From the NCBI GenBank assembly GCA_963576735.1, contig OY755174.1, forward strand, positions 7,502,001-7,566,000: DNA of 64,000 nucleotides. Reading direction: 5' to 3'. The notes under the pieces were generated by a model. The model was not told the origin of the DNA. It searched no databases and saw nothing but the letters and a program-made list of their open reading frames with translations. The stretch is from Bedellia somnulentella. Its lineage: Eukaryota > Arthropoda > Insecta > Lepidoptera > Bedelliidae. Shown here one piece after another: positions 46,101 to 58,776 of the stretch (positions are counted from its first letter, which is position 1; each line of letters opens with the position of its first letter). Both the position numbers and the translations under genes were made by a program.

Positions 46101-49100
46101 TTAGGCATGCATCAGGCATTTAGTTGCTCACTCCGCTGCGCTACGCTCGCTCGTTTTATACATAATCTAACCTGACCTAACCTAACTAAATGTGACCTAA
46201 GAACCTTTTTTGACCATCTTCAGTGGCACGTGTGTAATTCCGCGACCAAATACATTCAGAATTCACGAAGTCGCTCACTTAGTAATGAAGTCGCTCGGTT
46301 AAAATTTTAATATCTGAAATGGATTTATCACAATCCACTTTTTGTAAGCTCGTTCTGGATTTTATTATAATTCAATATTCGTCGTCAGTATAGTTAATTT
46401 TTCGCTTACTCAAATTCATGCCGCTCAAGTTATTAAAACAGTATGTCATCATCATCTAAGTTTTTTTTTGTTCGCTCGTTTTATAATAGGCTATTTGACT
46501 GTAATAAAAATATACATTTCTTTTATACCACTAGTCTTAATATTTCTTTTTTGGAGCAATATGTAACAATGCGAGATAAAAATATTGCATTATTTCACCA
46601 AAATCCGTCTTCTAAAATAAGTATTTTCGATGCAACTGTCACGTGACTAAAAACGACCGTGATTGGCTATTTCTATAATGACGTAGATCACGCATAAACA
46701 GATTGTGTATCGCTTCGCTCATTGGTGTATAATGCGGAATTGACGTCATTTGTGCTTAAGCCGCCATATTACTTAAAGTCGCGTTTTCGCGGCACATTTG
46801 AATATTGCATTTTCTTTTTCGATTTTTTAATAAAATAGCTAAAATGAAGACAGAAAAATATTTTTTTAGGGCTCCTTATAAACAAATTAACACCGTAAGA
46901 TAGTTTTCAAAACTTAGTCAAATAGCCTATATATCTAATATATGAAATTCACGTGTCACGGTGTTTGTCAACAAACTCCCCCGAAACGGCTGTACCGAAT
47001 TTAATGAAATTTGGCTTCCACATTCGGTTGGTTATACACTTATCAAGCTTTACAATGTAATACACATTAATAACATCCAAGACTAAGAAACAATCATTTA
47101 TGCTCATCACGTAAATGTTGCCTTCAGCGGGGATCGAACCCGCAACCTCCGGACCGAGAAGATAGTCAATTTTTATAACTATTGCTACAACTATTTTTTA
47201 TACTCCTAAGTGTCATCTTATTCTATAATATAATTGGATCACTAAATGAAATATGAAATAGTCGAAAATGATTGGTCTCCCGATTTTATTATATAAAACT
47301 AGCTGACCCGACAGACTTCGTACTGTAAATTTGCTTAGGCCGAACTTTAGGCGTTTTTATAAAAAAAATGTTAAGGGTGGACAACCCTTAATACTTAGGA
47401 GTATTAAAAATAGATGTAAGCCGGTTCTCAGACCTACTGAATATGCATGCAAAATTTAGTTAAAATCGGTGAGGCCGTTTCGGAGGAGTACGGAAACAAA
47501 CATTGTGACACGAGAATATTATATATTAGAGAGATATGGTAGTAATAATAATACTTAAGGACATAAAATGGAATGAAATGATTTGAACTATCAACACTGT
47601 TTGTACATAGCATGCATTAAGTGTTCTTTTCTTCATTTTCAGAAAAACTGCATTTAAGGTGTTTCTATTGCTGTGATATTATTGAGCAATTAAAAATGTT
47701 TTTACTAGACATTAATCAAATACAAAAAAACGAAATATTAGTATTTTGCAACTTCTGTAAAACATATTCAAAAACAAATAAATGTTTGTACTGTGCCTCA
47801 GTAATAAAACAATTTGTTGAATTCTCGGCAAACATTGCGCATACTAAACACGCAACAGTGACAATTGATATCGATGAAAGAAAAGGATCCAAAGATGGTG
47901 TCGTTAATATTGGTGAAAAAGCAGTATCTTTTAAAAAAATGCTTGAAGAGCAACGAAAGGATGAAACAACCCAAGTACAAGATAAAAATATTCTTTCATC
48001 GATATACAAAAACGAAAAGGTTTGTTTTTATGGAGACGATTCAAAACATAATTTACATGATATAATAAGTTCAATCAAACCGTTTAGTGACACTGAATTT
48101 TCACATAATAATTATTTAGTTACAATGAAAAAGAAAAAACAAAAATCATGTACATTCCCAAAGTCACATTCAGAAGTAATGTTATCAAATTTGTCTGATG
48201 TCTTCAAAAACCAGGAAATCATCAGTGACCAAGAATATTTCTTTCCTAAGCAAAAGGTCATGAAAATAGAATCACAAATAAGTTCAACTGACCTTCTTTG
48301 TCAAATAATTCGGGACAAAAATATAAAAAAGCAACACTTTGAAAAGAAAATTCGCAGTTTATCCGCAACAAATATTCATGAAAAAAATAGATTCAAACAC
48401 GATGTAGAAGATATTAATTGGGAAAAAGATATAGAAAATCTAAAATATGACGAAGATAAGTCTAGTATTGAGTCAAATCCTGATGAAAATTTAATACAAC
48501 GAATAAAAGCGGGACAATTTGATAGAATAAGAAAAGAAATGATTTCAAATAAAAAGTATAACTTAATGTCTAGTGATTTGAATGATAAAAAATATTCCAA
48601 ACCACCATCAAAAATAGATAAGTTTAAATTGGACACTCAAAAAGAAATATCAAAAACAGCCGCAGTAACGGAAAAAAAACCAATGTTTGATTTAAACGCA
48701 ATGGAAAAATCGCACAGACCGTCAGTAAAATACACAGAAGATGGAGAAGAAAACAAGGAAAAGCTTATGATAAAAAAACGTGAGTCTAAAATTGGTGACA
48801 AAATCTTGCCACAGCAAGAAGATATGCAACTTACTTCAAAGCGGGAGACACTAAAAGAACGTAAAAAAAGCTATTTCGATTCGGAAGAACTAAAAAACAG
48901 AGCAAATTTTGGGGAGAAAGCAACGGACGATGCAAAACCAAAACCAAAAATAAATGAAATTACAAAAGAATATCCAAAACCTAAACAAAAACTAATTGAC
49001 TCTGGGAAAGACAGTGCAAAATCCAAACAGATTACAAAAGTTCCAAAAAAAGATAGTGCAAAATCTGAAAAAAAATCAAACCAGATAACAAAAGAAATCA

Positions 49101-52100
49101 CCCAACCTAAAGAAAAGTCCCATGATACCGCGAAAACCGAACGAAAGCCTAACGAGACAACAAAAGAAATAACCAAATCTAAAGAAAAATCACACGATAG
49201 TGCAAAGTCTGAAAGGATACCAATCGACACAGCAAAAGAAATTGCCAAGTCCAAACAAAAATCACATGATATCGTAAAACCTGAAAGAAAACCAAACGAT
49301 ACAACAAAAGAAATAGCCAAATCCAAAGAAAAATCACACGATTCTGCAAAAACTGAACGAAAACCAAATGAAACAACAAAAGAAATTCCTAAATCTCAAA
49401 CAAAGTCGCATCTTAGTGACAGTACAAAATCTAAACTAGTAACAAATGACACTACCAAAGATCTACCACAATCTAAACAAAAATCTTCCGAAACTACCAA
49501 AGATTATCCGAAACCTAAACAAAAACCAATTGATACTTCTAAAAATATTGCAAAAACTGAAGGAAAACCAGAGGAGAGAAAAAAAGAAATGGCAAAATCT
49601 AAAGAAAAAACAAGTGAGCCTCCAAAAGATAATAATCAAGTAGAGTCTAAAAAAGATCAAAAAACTTCTAAAAAAGCAGACACCTTTATTGAGGAAACCA
49701 GAAAAGAACATACACAAAAAGCAGATAAAGTCAACGAAGTAATCGCAGAAAAAAATAAATCTCATCCTGAAATAAAAGAACATGAAAAAGGTTCAAATCT
49801 TTCTAAAGATGAAACCCAAGGCGAACATTTCAAAGACAAAAAAGAGTTACAAAAGAAAAATAAAGATCAATTGCCAGTTAGAAATATACAAAATGACAAC
49901 AAAACGGATGTTCCAGAGGTCAAGAAAAACTTGGAGGAAACCAAAACAACCAGTAAAAGAGATGAAGCAATTGCTCAAAAAAAAGAAAATTTAGGTGATG
50001 AAAAACGTGAAAAAAACTTGACAAACAAAGTTATTGAAAAAAAAATCTCCAAAGAAAAGGTAGCAAAGAATGAAGATAAAATATTAACAAAAGATAACGC
50101 AACAAAGAAGAAAGATAATCCTGATATAAAAGAAGCTCCTAAAAAGGCCGAAACCGATGTACCGTCTTCTAAAAATGCATCTAAAGATGATCCTAACACA
50201 TTGCTTACCGATGTTAGAAATTTAATGAAAATAGCAGAGGATAGGGCCAAAAGCACACCTGTTAATGAATTTAAGCTTGGGCCCCTGAAATCTGAAAAAA
50301 CTGAAAAACCAACAATCATAGGTCCTGAACCATCTATTGACAGACTGCTGGAAGAGAGACGACTAGAAGAGGCGCCTAATCTTGAAGTTGAAGACTACGT
50401 ACCGGATGTTCTGGATGAAGAGCAAGTCTTAAGGTTTAAAATATCAATTTCAAAAACAATGGTATCTGATTTACCAATTCAATACGAAGAAGAAGAGCAA
50501 TGTAATGTCCAAAAACAACCAAAATTAAAAATGATTGTAGGAAACAAAATAAGCAAGTTAAATCCTTCATATTGGGCTGAGGTGAAAGATTTTCCAAGTC
50601 AACCCAAAAAAGAAATAGAAATAAAACAAAATGAAGCAATCGGAAAACCTTTAGAAAAGGTTTGTTTCATTATATGAACACATATTCTGCTAATTATATG
50701 ACTGTGGCCGTCCAATTTTTGGTCTATAACTTATTTAAAGTTTTCTCGCTTATTAGTACTATTAAAACAAACTGTTCTGAAACGAGTCATGTTTGTTCAG
50801 CAAAACCTGTCGTAATCATTTATAGGGTTTTGGTTTTGTATTACAGACATCATCGGTTAAGAGAACAAAAGGTGTGTTAAAATACGCATTGTCAGATCCA
50901 AGTTTTATAGAGAAAGGTTGGACTATGTTGCCAGTGGAGAAAATTGTACGAAAAGTAAGTCAGATATTTCTTTCCAAGAAGTAATAAGTTATTATACAAG
51001 GTAGATGGTATTTCTTATTTATTAAAATTAATACTTCATTAATGGTGCCTGACCGGGGATTGCAACTGTACTGTTGCAAGTGTATGTGTGACCTATAAAA
51101 TATATGAAACTATGCTTTATACTGTACCTAAGCGGACTGGTCTGTCCAGCACGCCAAATAAATACATCAGCGCAGGCATGACCCAGGAGTTAATGGCTCG
51201 GATGTTATAATCGCCTTACAAGTAGCTATTAAGCACACTTTTCAGGTGTCCATAAAATACCTCACAAACACCCTGTTTTACATCTGCCACCTTCACACCG
51301 ATGGTCTGTGTCATACCCAGATACCGGTATGTTTCAGCCTTGTAAGAGTGCCCTTAAATGATTGGTGCCGACATGGAAACCATCAGAGTACAAGACATGC
51401 CTTTTGACATGAATGAACGCACACATGCACGAATGAAATCATTCGTGAATGTCAGCAGCTCCATCAATCTGTCAGTTGTGGGGGCGTGAAGCTTCAGGGC
51501 ATCCATGTAAAGAAGATGAGGCATGCGTGTTTCGCCTCTCCAGCATTTCAGGGCAGCAAATACCTTATATCAATTGGGTCATACGCGTCTGTCATCCACT
51601 GTCCGTCCAAACTCAGGATCGTTCTCCAACTCTCCATACATTGCCCGAGGAAGTGTCGAACTGTACTATCAACATTTTACACCTCAAGGACCCTCATGAG
51701 CCATGACTGGGGTGCCGAATCGAATGCTATCCTGTACTCTATCCAGCCAGCGGAGAAGTTCCGACGACTGTTGCGTTTGACCAGTTGGCCTACGACCGCG
51801 TCGATGAGAAGCAGCTGCTTGTAACCGCGATTACCGACTCAGCATCTATTCTGAGCTCCAGAGCTATTCAACAATACGTTGAATCATCTTGGAGCTCAGA
51901 ATGGATGTCAAGGTCTTGTGAATTGTACAAAGACAAGTGATGGGGCAGTATTGTTTTGGATCCGCGGTAGTATCGCTCATTGGAGCTAAATAGGTGACAC
52001 CAGTATTCAAGAAATTTGGGAGTATCCCGCTTTCAAGGGCACATTGCATTGGAATGACAGCGCGTGAACCCCTTCAACCAGTAATGGTACTCCGCATCCG

Positions 52101-55100
52101 GACTTTTTCAGTTTGGAGCCATACAGATCGCAGCCGTTACATCCTCTTCGGATATGTTGACGGGTTTCATAGGCGCTATAGAATCGCACGCTCCCTCAAT
52201 CGCCAAGAACCATTATTGGCCCTATTCGTGAGGCAGCGGCAACAGTTTACACCAAAAAGCTACTACCGCTGCTTTTTCTTTTCCGCTCACCCGTCTAAGC
52301 CACATTCGGCACTCCAACGTTTTATAGAACTTCTTCTGCTTCTTCTGGTCACTTATAAAGAGACGACCCTGTTGGTACCTCTTTACCCTTTCAGAATATG
52401 GCTTAATTATGTCGCTTACCCCAAGCAGCTCTTTTGCATCAGATCACCGGTGCACTCTGCCAGTATACTGTCAAACTCCGGTAAGTTGCCAAAGACATCC
52501 TCACTGGGGAATGCCTCACTGCCGCAGCGCACCACCCTCGGCCTATTAGTGCCTGATCTGAAGCTGGTCAGTATGCCGATGAGAATCCTGGCCTTTGTGA
52601 TGCGGCTTTGAATCCACCTCATCCAGGTTGGTAGTTCTAGTCCTGGGACTAGTATTGCCAGCTTGGCGGGAGCTGCAAGAGAATTGAATCCGTATCCTAA
52701 AGGCCCATGCTGCTCTTCAGAAATGAGACAGCGTGTTATTAACGTCCTCAACGATATCCCGAACCTTGATGCTGAGAGGAACTTGGGGGCAGCCTCGGCC
52801 TCCTATCTAGAGGCAACTGGATATATATATATATATTATTATATATCGTCCACTTCGTCCAATCATACACACGTCCACTTCGTACAATCGTCCCTTCAAG
52901 TGCGCTCCTCACCAAGTCAAAATACAGGGAGACTGCTCCCCGACCAGTTTCCGTGCCACGCATATCTAGCGTGTTATCAATTGGCTCCCTCCATACTTCC
53001 CGTTCAGGGACAGGGCAGAAAACCTGCAAGGATGATTCTTAGTCCAGCGGAGTATAGTTTATTAATTACATACATACATACATATACTCACGGCAATAAA
53101 TCCCAGGAAGGGGTAGCCAGAACTAAAGAATTAGAAATTCCTCAGCCACTTTTGGAAATTTGAGTGGGGAAAAGATAGTAAAAATAAAGGTTGTTGGTGA
53201 TGGGTCTCCAACCGCATCGCCCAAAAATCCCTTAAGAGCCCCATACCGTTAGTCGCCTCTTACGTACACCCACCGGAAGAAATGGGGTAGTGCTATTCTA
53301 AACCGACACTACACAGCAATTATTAATTAGTGTTCTTTTATCGCGGCGCCTGCCTTGGCGTGGGCCGCAGAACGTCACAAGCTGCCGGTATATTTGGTGA
53401 TTAGGTAAATCGATATTTTGGTATGGATTTGGTTCAGGTGGTAATGATGAAGAACTTCGAGTGTTGAAGAATATTGATTGTCTAATTTTAGTTTATGTAT
53501 CATACTCCTATTTTGCCTTTTGTACCTAGTTTTTCTGTGTTGTTTTTGTATTACATTACAATATCCAAAAGTACGTGCGGGTGTACCGATACTAACTAAG
53601 CGTATGAAATATAACTTAAAACGTTATCTGCAAAACCGCGTGGATGCATTCCAGTAAATTTTACTAATTAACGCAATATAGATTTTTGCAGATAAACGTC
53701 TATCGAATGCGACCAGCTCACCCCGAATTCGATTGGTTTCAATACAAAAAGGGCAAAGGAGAATTACGATATGATTCGGGTGAACCACTTGCGCATATTA
53801 ATGAAAACGGGCTCGGCTGGTGGTTTTATAAAAACGGTAGAATAGCTCTCAACTACTACGACTCACAAGGTAAACTTAAAAATTCAAATAATTGTATACT
53901 AGTTGTAGGAACTAAGTTCAATCCTCGTTGGTGTAGGTCCGACCCGGGATTTGAACCCACGCGTGTCTGCATAAGGGTGCTCGCCGACAACCGATTTTAG
54001 TAGGAACGGTCATAAAACTTTTAGCTTTGAGATTGATAATGCATAAAATTCAATGAGTTGCTATAGTATTTTAGAATAGTAAAGTTAGCTGCACTTAGTA
54101 AATCATACATACATATTCTCACGGCCATAAATCCCAAAAAAGGGAAGCCAAACTCTTTTACAGCTTTAGAGCTAGAAATTCCTTCGCCACATTTGGAATA
54201 AGATGGTAGAAATAAAGTATCGTTAGTGATGGGTCTCCAACCGCACCGCCCAAAAACAACCTTTTTTGGAATTTACGGCCGTGAGTATTTATATAAGTTC
54301 TTTTAAATGCCCGTTTGTAAACATTCGAATCAGTCATATTTTTTACCGATACCGTATCGTATATATGTGTGTTAACAATTAAGGCAGTGAGCCATCATCC
54401 CAGATTTAGTTCGGACAACCCATCTCTAAACTAGATGTTGTATGATCGCTGCTACAAAAACTCGGTCGTCGGCGGGCACGCTAAAAGGCGGGTGTTCAAC
54501 CCATTGGGCTAATAAAATTAACACAAACCAAGTAAGCATCATTTCAGCCACCCCGACAGGACATGGCCCTTTTAAGAAGCTGTCGAAGAGTGTACGAACG
54601 TTCTATAAATTTATCCCCGATTCCCCTTAAAAGAAATCTCATGTAGATATAATGATGAGATCTCCGACGAACCGAATCCACTACTACGAGTCTCGCTCAA
54701 TTACACAATTTTACTAGACGTCGGGCCTTAAGAGAGACGCCCTCTTAGCGTTCTCTCGGATCCCGACTATACGATCACCCGCGAACTCAGAGGCCACTCA
54801 CGAACAATGAAAATACTACTCCAGATACCATCCTCAACGGCGAGGTCGAATAACCCTAAATAAGAACCTTCCATGCCTGTCCCTGGCATAGGCCTCCCGA
54901 ACTTGCGAAAGCGCACTATACGACATAAGCTTGCTGATTGATCACCTTTGTTGGGACTGCTTTTTCCGCTCTATCTGAAATAGCTCTGCCCCGCCAGTGC
55001 GGCCCTCATCTGTCTGGCACACAGTGACTCAATGAAGCCGCACAGGCCACAGGGCCAGCAGCAAACTAACTAACTAACTACATAATACTACTACTTCCGA

Positions 55101-56126
55101 ATGCGGATATACATATACTAATACATGCGTGAACTATTTGCATGTTAAGAGATAACCGAAATTTTACAGATTCAAATGCCAAGCAACGCTTTGTTGTATA
55201 CAGCAATGGACTTCCAGATGAACGAGGTAGATCATGGCCGATTACAGTTTTGGCAACTTTCGATTATTTAGGCAACGGCATTGTTTTTGATCACTCCGGT
55301 AAAATAAGGTAATTTATATCAATGCAGTGCTTAATAAGAAGCTTTTTAGTGGTGTTTTATGACTATAATTTTAAGTAATGAACTTTTTCCTTATAGATTG
55401 AAGTATAACCAGACTGAAGGTGTGATATTGGATCGATCCCTTGGTCCTGTTTCACATTGGAAATGGCACTCCCTAAATGATCCACCTGTATTACAACGAG
55501 TCATGATTGACACATACGCACCTCTAAAGGATGCTAATATTCTGGCTCTTGGAGGTGTAGAAGATGAACAGCGACCACATGATGAAGAAATGATAACTAT
55601 TGAAAATGAAAACACCATGAAAGAAAAAAACAAAAAGCAGTCAGCTAAGTACAAACCATTTCAAATTAAAATCAAAGCTCTAAAAATTAACGACAACTTC
55701 TCATTGCGCGTTGTTGATCAAGCGCAAGTTTATTTATTATTTAAAGATGGGAAAACCAATTTAAAATTAAATTTAGGTATGGTCTTAGATCCTACGGAAA
55801 TAATTGACACTGACACTGCTGACGTTGGAGAAGTAGCGAATCCTTTAGATACTTTTCCAGGAAAAACCACTAGCGTTATGGGATTACAGAACCTTATTTC
55901 AAGTGTAAAGCAATTTGACGACAATCGTATCAAGAGAGAACATATAATAACACGTCCAGTACATTGTAACAGCAGCGATAAAATGAAAGGCGCTCTCAGT
56001 AAACCATTAAGGTCTCAGTTGAACTCAGAGAAGTGTAAGCAATATACCACGTCGAATACAACAGTTTCAGAAAGTCTCAGTAGAAAACCTGGGCCAAATA
56101 TGTATTACAGAAATGATTGGTTTTGA
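43131..56126 (+). CDS. FAM194/ERICH6-like protein, copy C (N-terminus not found)
   Basis: Seven exons join in frame to 1461 residues: 43131-43242, 44507-44609, 47643-50659, 50847-50954, 53692-53869, 55170-55308 and 55397-56126. All are GT-AG with the same phases as copy A. Exon 1 has the same length (112 bp) and phase as in A and encodes GCLCF and MEFWK. Exon 3 carries CFYC (near residue 78), CNFC and CLYC, then a Lys-rich tract with 24-residue repeats (about 547-667). It ends in NPSYWAEVKDFPSQPKK, shared with copy B. The FAM194 region shows HPEFDWFQYKKGK, WWFYKNGRIALNYYD, SWPITVLATFDYLGNG and LKYNQTEGVILDRS. The role is unknown; a structural function would suit the composition. Introns hold MITEs, an R4-like LINE relic and SINEs. 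Confidence 0.85.
43727..44209. mobile_element. PIF/Harbinger-like MITE in intron 1 of copy C
   Basis: Terminal inverted repeats AGCCCCCAGTACACAATGGC begin at 43727 and, on the complement, end at 44209. TTA flanks both sides (43724-43726, 44210-44212), the usual 3-bp target of PIF/Harbinger. The 483-bp interior repeats the word GGCCCA/CGTGGC and is non-coding. Confidence 0.8.
45069..46035 (+). mobile_element. About 970-bp unclassified repeat in intron 2 of copy C
   Basis: Starts ACTAGTGGATCGGCCCAGCT and ends ACAGATTTATTATAAGTATA, with a (GACA)n tract at 45898-45916. A near-full copy lies inverted at 58604-59600. The 5' and 3' edges coincide in both. Non-autonomous; Helitron or another class is possible. 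Confidence 0.7.
46489..46927. mobile_element. MITE with TA target sites in intron 2 of copy C
   Basis: Inverted termini GGCTATTTGACT and AGTCAAATAGCC, flanked by TA at 46487-46488 and 46928-46929, which fits a Tc1/mariner-like target site. 439 bp, non-coding. Confidence 0.65.
46935..47541. mobile_element. Two lepidopteran-type repeat pieces in intron 2 of copy C
   Basis: 46940-47160 contains CACGTGTCACGGTGTTTGTC, CCCGAAACGGCTGTACCG and a tRNA B-box-like stretch at 47125-47140. 47298-47541 starts ACTAGCTGACCCGACAGACT and ends CGAGAATATTATATATTAG. Similar repeats are common in Lepidoptera. No coding. Confidence 0.5.
49067..49430 (+). repeat. Coding minisatellite, 24-residue (72-bp) units, copy C exon 3
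   Basis: Five units start at 49067, 49139, 49211, 49283 and 49355, exactly 72 bp apart. The form is ERKPNDTTKEIAKSKEKSHD plus four residues. Neighbouring sequence has looser repeats (KPKQKPIDTSK). The unit is unlike the 13-residue unit in copy A. Confidence 0.9.
51060..52900 (-). pseudogene. Degenerate LINE relic in intron 4 of copy C
   Basis: Minus-strand segments read EEDVTAAICMAPN near 52170, LPNFLNTGVTYLAP and ADPKQYCPITCL at 51864-52049. LHAPTTDRLMELLTFTNDF follows near 51450. The order fits a reverse transcriptase similar to R4/Dong-group LINEs (PITCL in place of PISLL), heavily broken by stops and frameshifts. Clade assignment is tentative. Confidence 0.6.
53069..53319 (-). mobile_element. 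SINE1 copy with 10-bp target duplication
   Basis: Full-length monomer: CATACATACATATACTCACG tail, CTCAGCCACTTTTGG, CTCCAACCGCATCGCCC, CCACCGGAAGAAATGGGG, CTACACAGC head end. TTATTAATTA flanks both sides (53059-53068, 53320-53329). In intron 4 of copy C. Confidence 0.9.
54100..54300 (-). mobile_element. SINE1 copy, truncated
   Basis: Tail ACATACATATTCTCACGGCC, GCCACATTTGGAATAAGATG, GATGGGTCTCCAACCG. The head is missing. In intron 5 of copy C. Confidence 0.65.
54430..55085. repeat. Unclassified repeat-like segment with (CTAA)n tail
   Basis: A more GC-rich block than its surroundings, ending CAGCAAACTAACTAACTAAC, which looks like a retroelement tail. I see no coding frame. In intron 5 of copy C. 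Confidence 0.4.
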
Positions 56127-56604
56127 TACCTTGATGAAGCACTAAGAAAGTTGATGGTCATAGTTCGCTACTTAATTCTAAGATCATAGTATAATATACT
56201 ATGTTATGTCAGTTTTATGACACTGCTTTAATACATTGTAAAAGTTAATACATAAATGGATGCATCTCATTCGTACCCTGAGATAAGATTTTTACAATGC
56301 TTTCTATTTTTATTTCTGGAGTATTGTATTGTATGTTTTTAGCCTAACTTTACCTAAGACATACCTTAAATATTTTAAAACTTGTGACTTTTTTTGAGTT
56401 TACGCCGAATATCCCCGAAGAGATAGCAGGTGTACTATTATCAGGCCTCAGTATTTTTATAGAACTATAGTTATGGGTAAACTGGGATGCACCCATATAA
56501 ATAACAGGTTTTCTTGTGAAACTAATTTTGTGTGATTTTAATCGTTGATTATGCAAAGTCAAACAAATAACCATCAAATGTTTAATTTAAAAACTCCAGA
56601 GATA
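56127..56604. other. 3' flank of copy C with SINE2 fragment
   Basis: Probable 3' UTR of copy C. A short SINE2 3' block (TTTACGCCGAATATCCCCGA) sits at 56398-56440. Nothing else is supported. Confidence 0.45.
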
Positions 56605-58601
56605 ATAATAATAATAATAATAAATCTTTATTTCAGACAAATACAGTCCATACAAAATAATACAATCTAGTGTTAGTAAAGATTTACTTAAAAACTATGT
56701 TAGAACATAAATAAATGACTCAATAAATTGATATACGTTATATACAAAATTTACACATTAACAGTCCTGAGGTGCATACCCAACCAATGCCTTAGAATGG
56801 GACAATACAGGCGTTCAGCTATGCTGCTCAGGATGCTGTTATTGCTGTCACGCAAGCGACTCCACCCAGATGCTATGCGTTTTCTTATAATGGCTAAAAA
56901 GCCATCTACTCGCGCTTGTAAAAACATATTAGAGGCGCTGCAATAACGTGACAACCCTAACATCACCCTGAACCCATTGTTGTACTGAACTCGAAGGGCG
57001 CTGAAAGCCCTCTGCGTGTATCTCACCCACAAGCTGCATGAATAAAAAGATGTACAATAGGCCTTAAATCATGTAATTTTTACATCATCAGTACAACGAG
57101 CAAACCTGCGAGCAAGCATATTACATCGGACAGCCAACGCCCTCCGTTCCCTTTCGATGTCCAAATCATCATGGAGATCATCGGTTACCCAGTGACCCAG
57201 ATACTTAAACTGCGTTACTCTCTTTAAGGGAGTTCCATATAGAGACACAGGTGGAAATACGGTGTAATGTTTACCAACAGCTCTGAACACCATGAGCTCA
57301 CTCTTTTGTACGTTGTATCTGAGCCCATGAGCTCCCGCATAATCTTCACACATTTTAATTAATTTTCTCAACGCTGCGACTGAAGGGCTCAGCAAAACCA
57401 TGTCATCTGCATAACTTAAATTATTAACACATAAATCACCAATATGACAACCGATCCTGGCTCTGCTGAGCTCGACAATCAAACTGTTGATATACAAATT
57501 AAAGAGCTTAGGAGAAGTTATGCCACCCTGTCTCAAACCACATTCCAATGTGTATTCAGCTGAGTATCCCCCCGCCCACCTAACTAAATTCACTTGGTTA
57601 TCATACCAGTATTTAAATAGACAAATTATTTCATCAGGGACATTTGTTTCTAACTTTAACTTACTCCACAAGATATCATAAATAACTCGATCAAAAGCCT
57701 TAGATAAATCTAGGTAACATGCATATATAGGAGTTTTTCTTCCTGTGTAGTGTTGAACGGTTTGCTTAAGACTGAGAATAGCACTTTCAGTCGATAAACC
57801 AGGCCTAAAACCAAACTGTGCATCATGTATAGAAAGGTGCATAGACAATTGTTTGGCTAGCAAACCGTCCAACACCTTTGCAATCACCGAGGCCAGAGAG
57901 ATGGGTCTATAGTTGGCCACGTCTGAACTGTTACCCGTTTTATTCTTTAATATTGGCGATACAATAGTCCGCATTAAATCAGGAGGTAAATACGAATGAC
58001 TAAGGCATAATGTAAAAAACATACCCAGCACTCTCGGTAAATGTACCCCTGCGTATCTCAGATGCTCCACGCTCAGTCCATCATGGCCTGGTGATTTACC
58101 ACCGGTCATCTCTTTCAACACACTACGTACATCCCCGGCTGAAAAACTTACATTTCTATTTGGAATATGCATCTCAGGACAGGAAGGATATGCATCACTT
58201 GGTATGGGTTCGACCAAAAATTGTGATTTAAACAAATTAGCGATATCCTCACAATTCTGTAGTCCGTTGACGCTCACCGGGATGCTAGGCTTGGGATTCA
58301 TTTTGCGAGTTGATTTCCAAAATTGACTAAAATTTTTATTATGGTGATGTTGAGCCATAATATCCATTTTTATCTTTTCCTGGTTTTTCTGACACCATTT
58401 TAGTTTGGACTTAAAGATTTTTCTCGTTTGAAACATATTATTATAATAATGACCAGAGTTGGGTTTCCCATACTGAACCCATACGTGAAAATACAATCTA
58501 GCGACCCGATGAGCCTCACTGACATGTTTATTCCATCCTATTACTCTGTTTCCTTTGTAATGAAATTTGACTTTGTGAGTATACGCCGCAGAATTACACA
58601 T
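56605..58601 (-). pseudogene. CR1/L2-like LINE, 5'-truncated, one nonsense codon
   Basis: One minus-strand frame from 58601 to 56751 is interrupted only by TGA at 57069-57071. It has FSQFWKSTRKMNPKPS, GKSPGHDGLSVEHLRYAG, NYRPISLASVIAKVLDG, YLDLSKAFDRV near residue 300, LRQGGITSPKLFNLYIN, and the YADDMVLLS catalytic box near 397. The endonuclease is absent. The 3' end is CTGAAATAAAGATTTATT followed by an (ATT)n tail at 56607-56634. A related fragment is at 25090-25505. The 5' end abuts the repeat at 58604. Confidence 0.85.
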
Positions 58602-58603
58602 AA

Positions 58604-58726
58604 TCTATCTATACTTATAATAAATCTGTAGAGAGGTCAATTCTGTACATGAAATATATTTTCAAAATAACAATCAGGTGGTGATTAAGGATCGATACTG
58701 ATGCCAAAAATGCAATCAGTAAAATT

Positions 58727-58776
<50 letters not shown>

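Noticed and set aside
48871..49326. 151-residue minus-strand frame opposite copy C exon 3
   Set aside because: Same cause: antisense of the Lys-rich repeats.
49067..49430. CRISPR-like array
   Set aside because: The evenly spaced repeats are in-frame coding units with no unique spacers, in a eukaryotic exon.
51449..52611. Plus-strand frames of 85-205 residues in copy C intron 4
   Set aside because: They are antisense to a degenerate LINE whose minus strand shows recognisable reverse-transcriptase motifs.
56728..56946. 72-residue plus-strand frame
   Set aside because: Antisense shadow of the CR1/L2-like LINE C-terminus.
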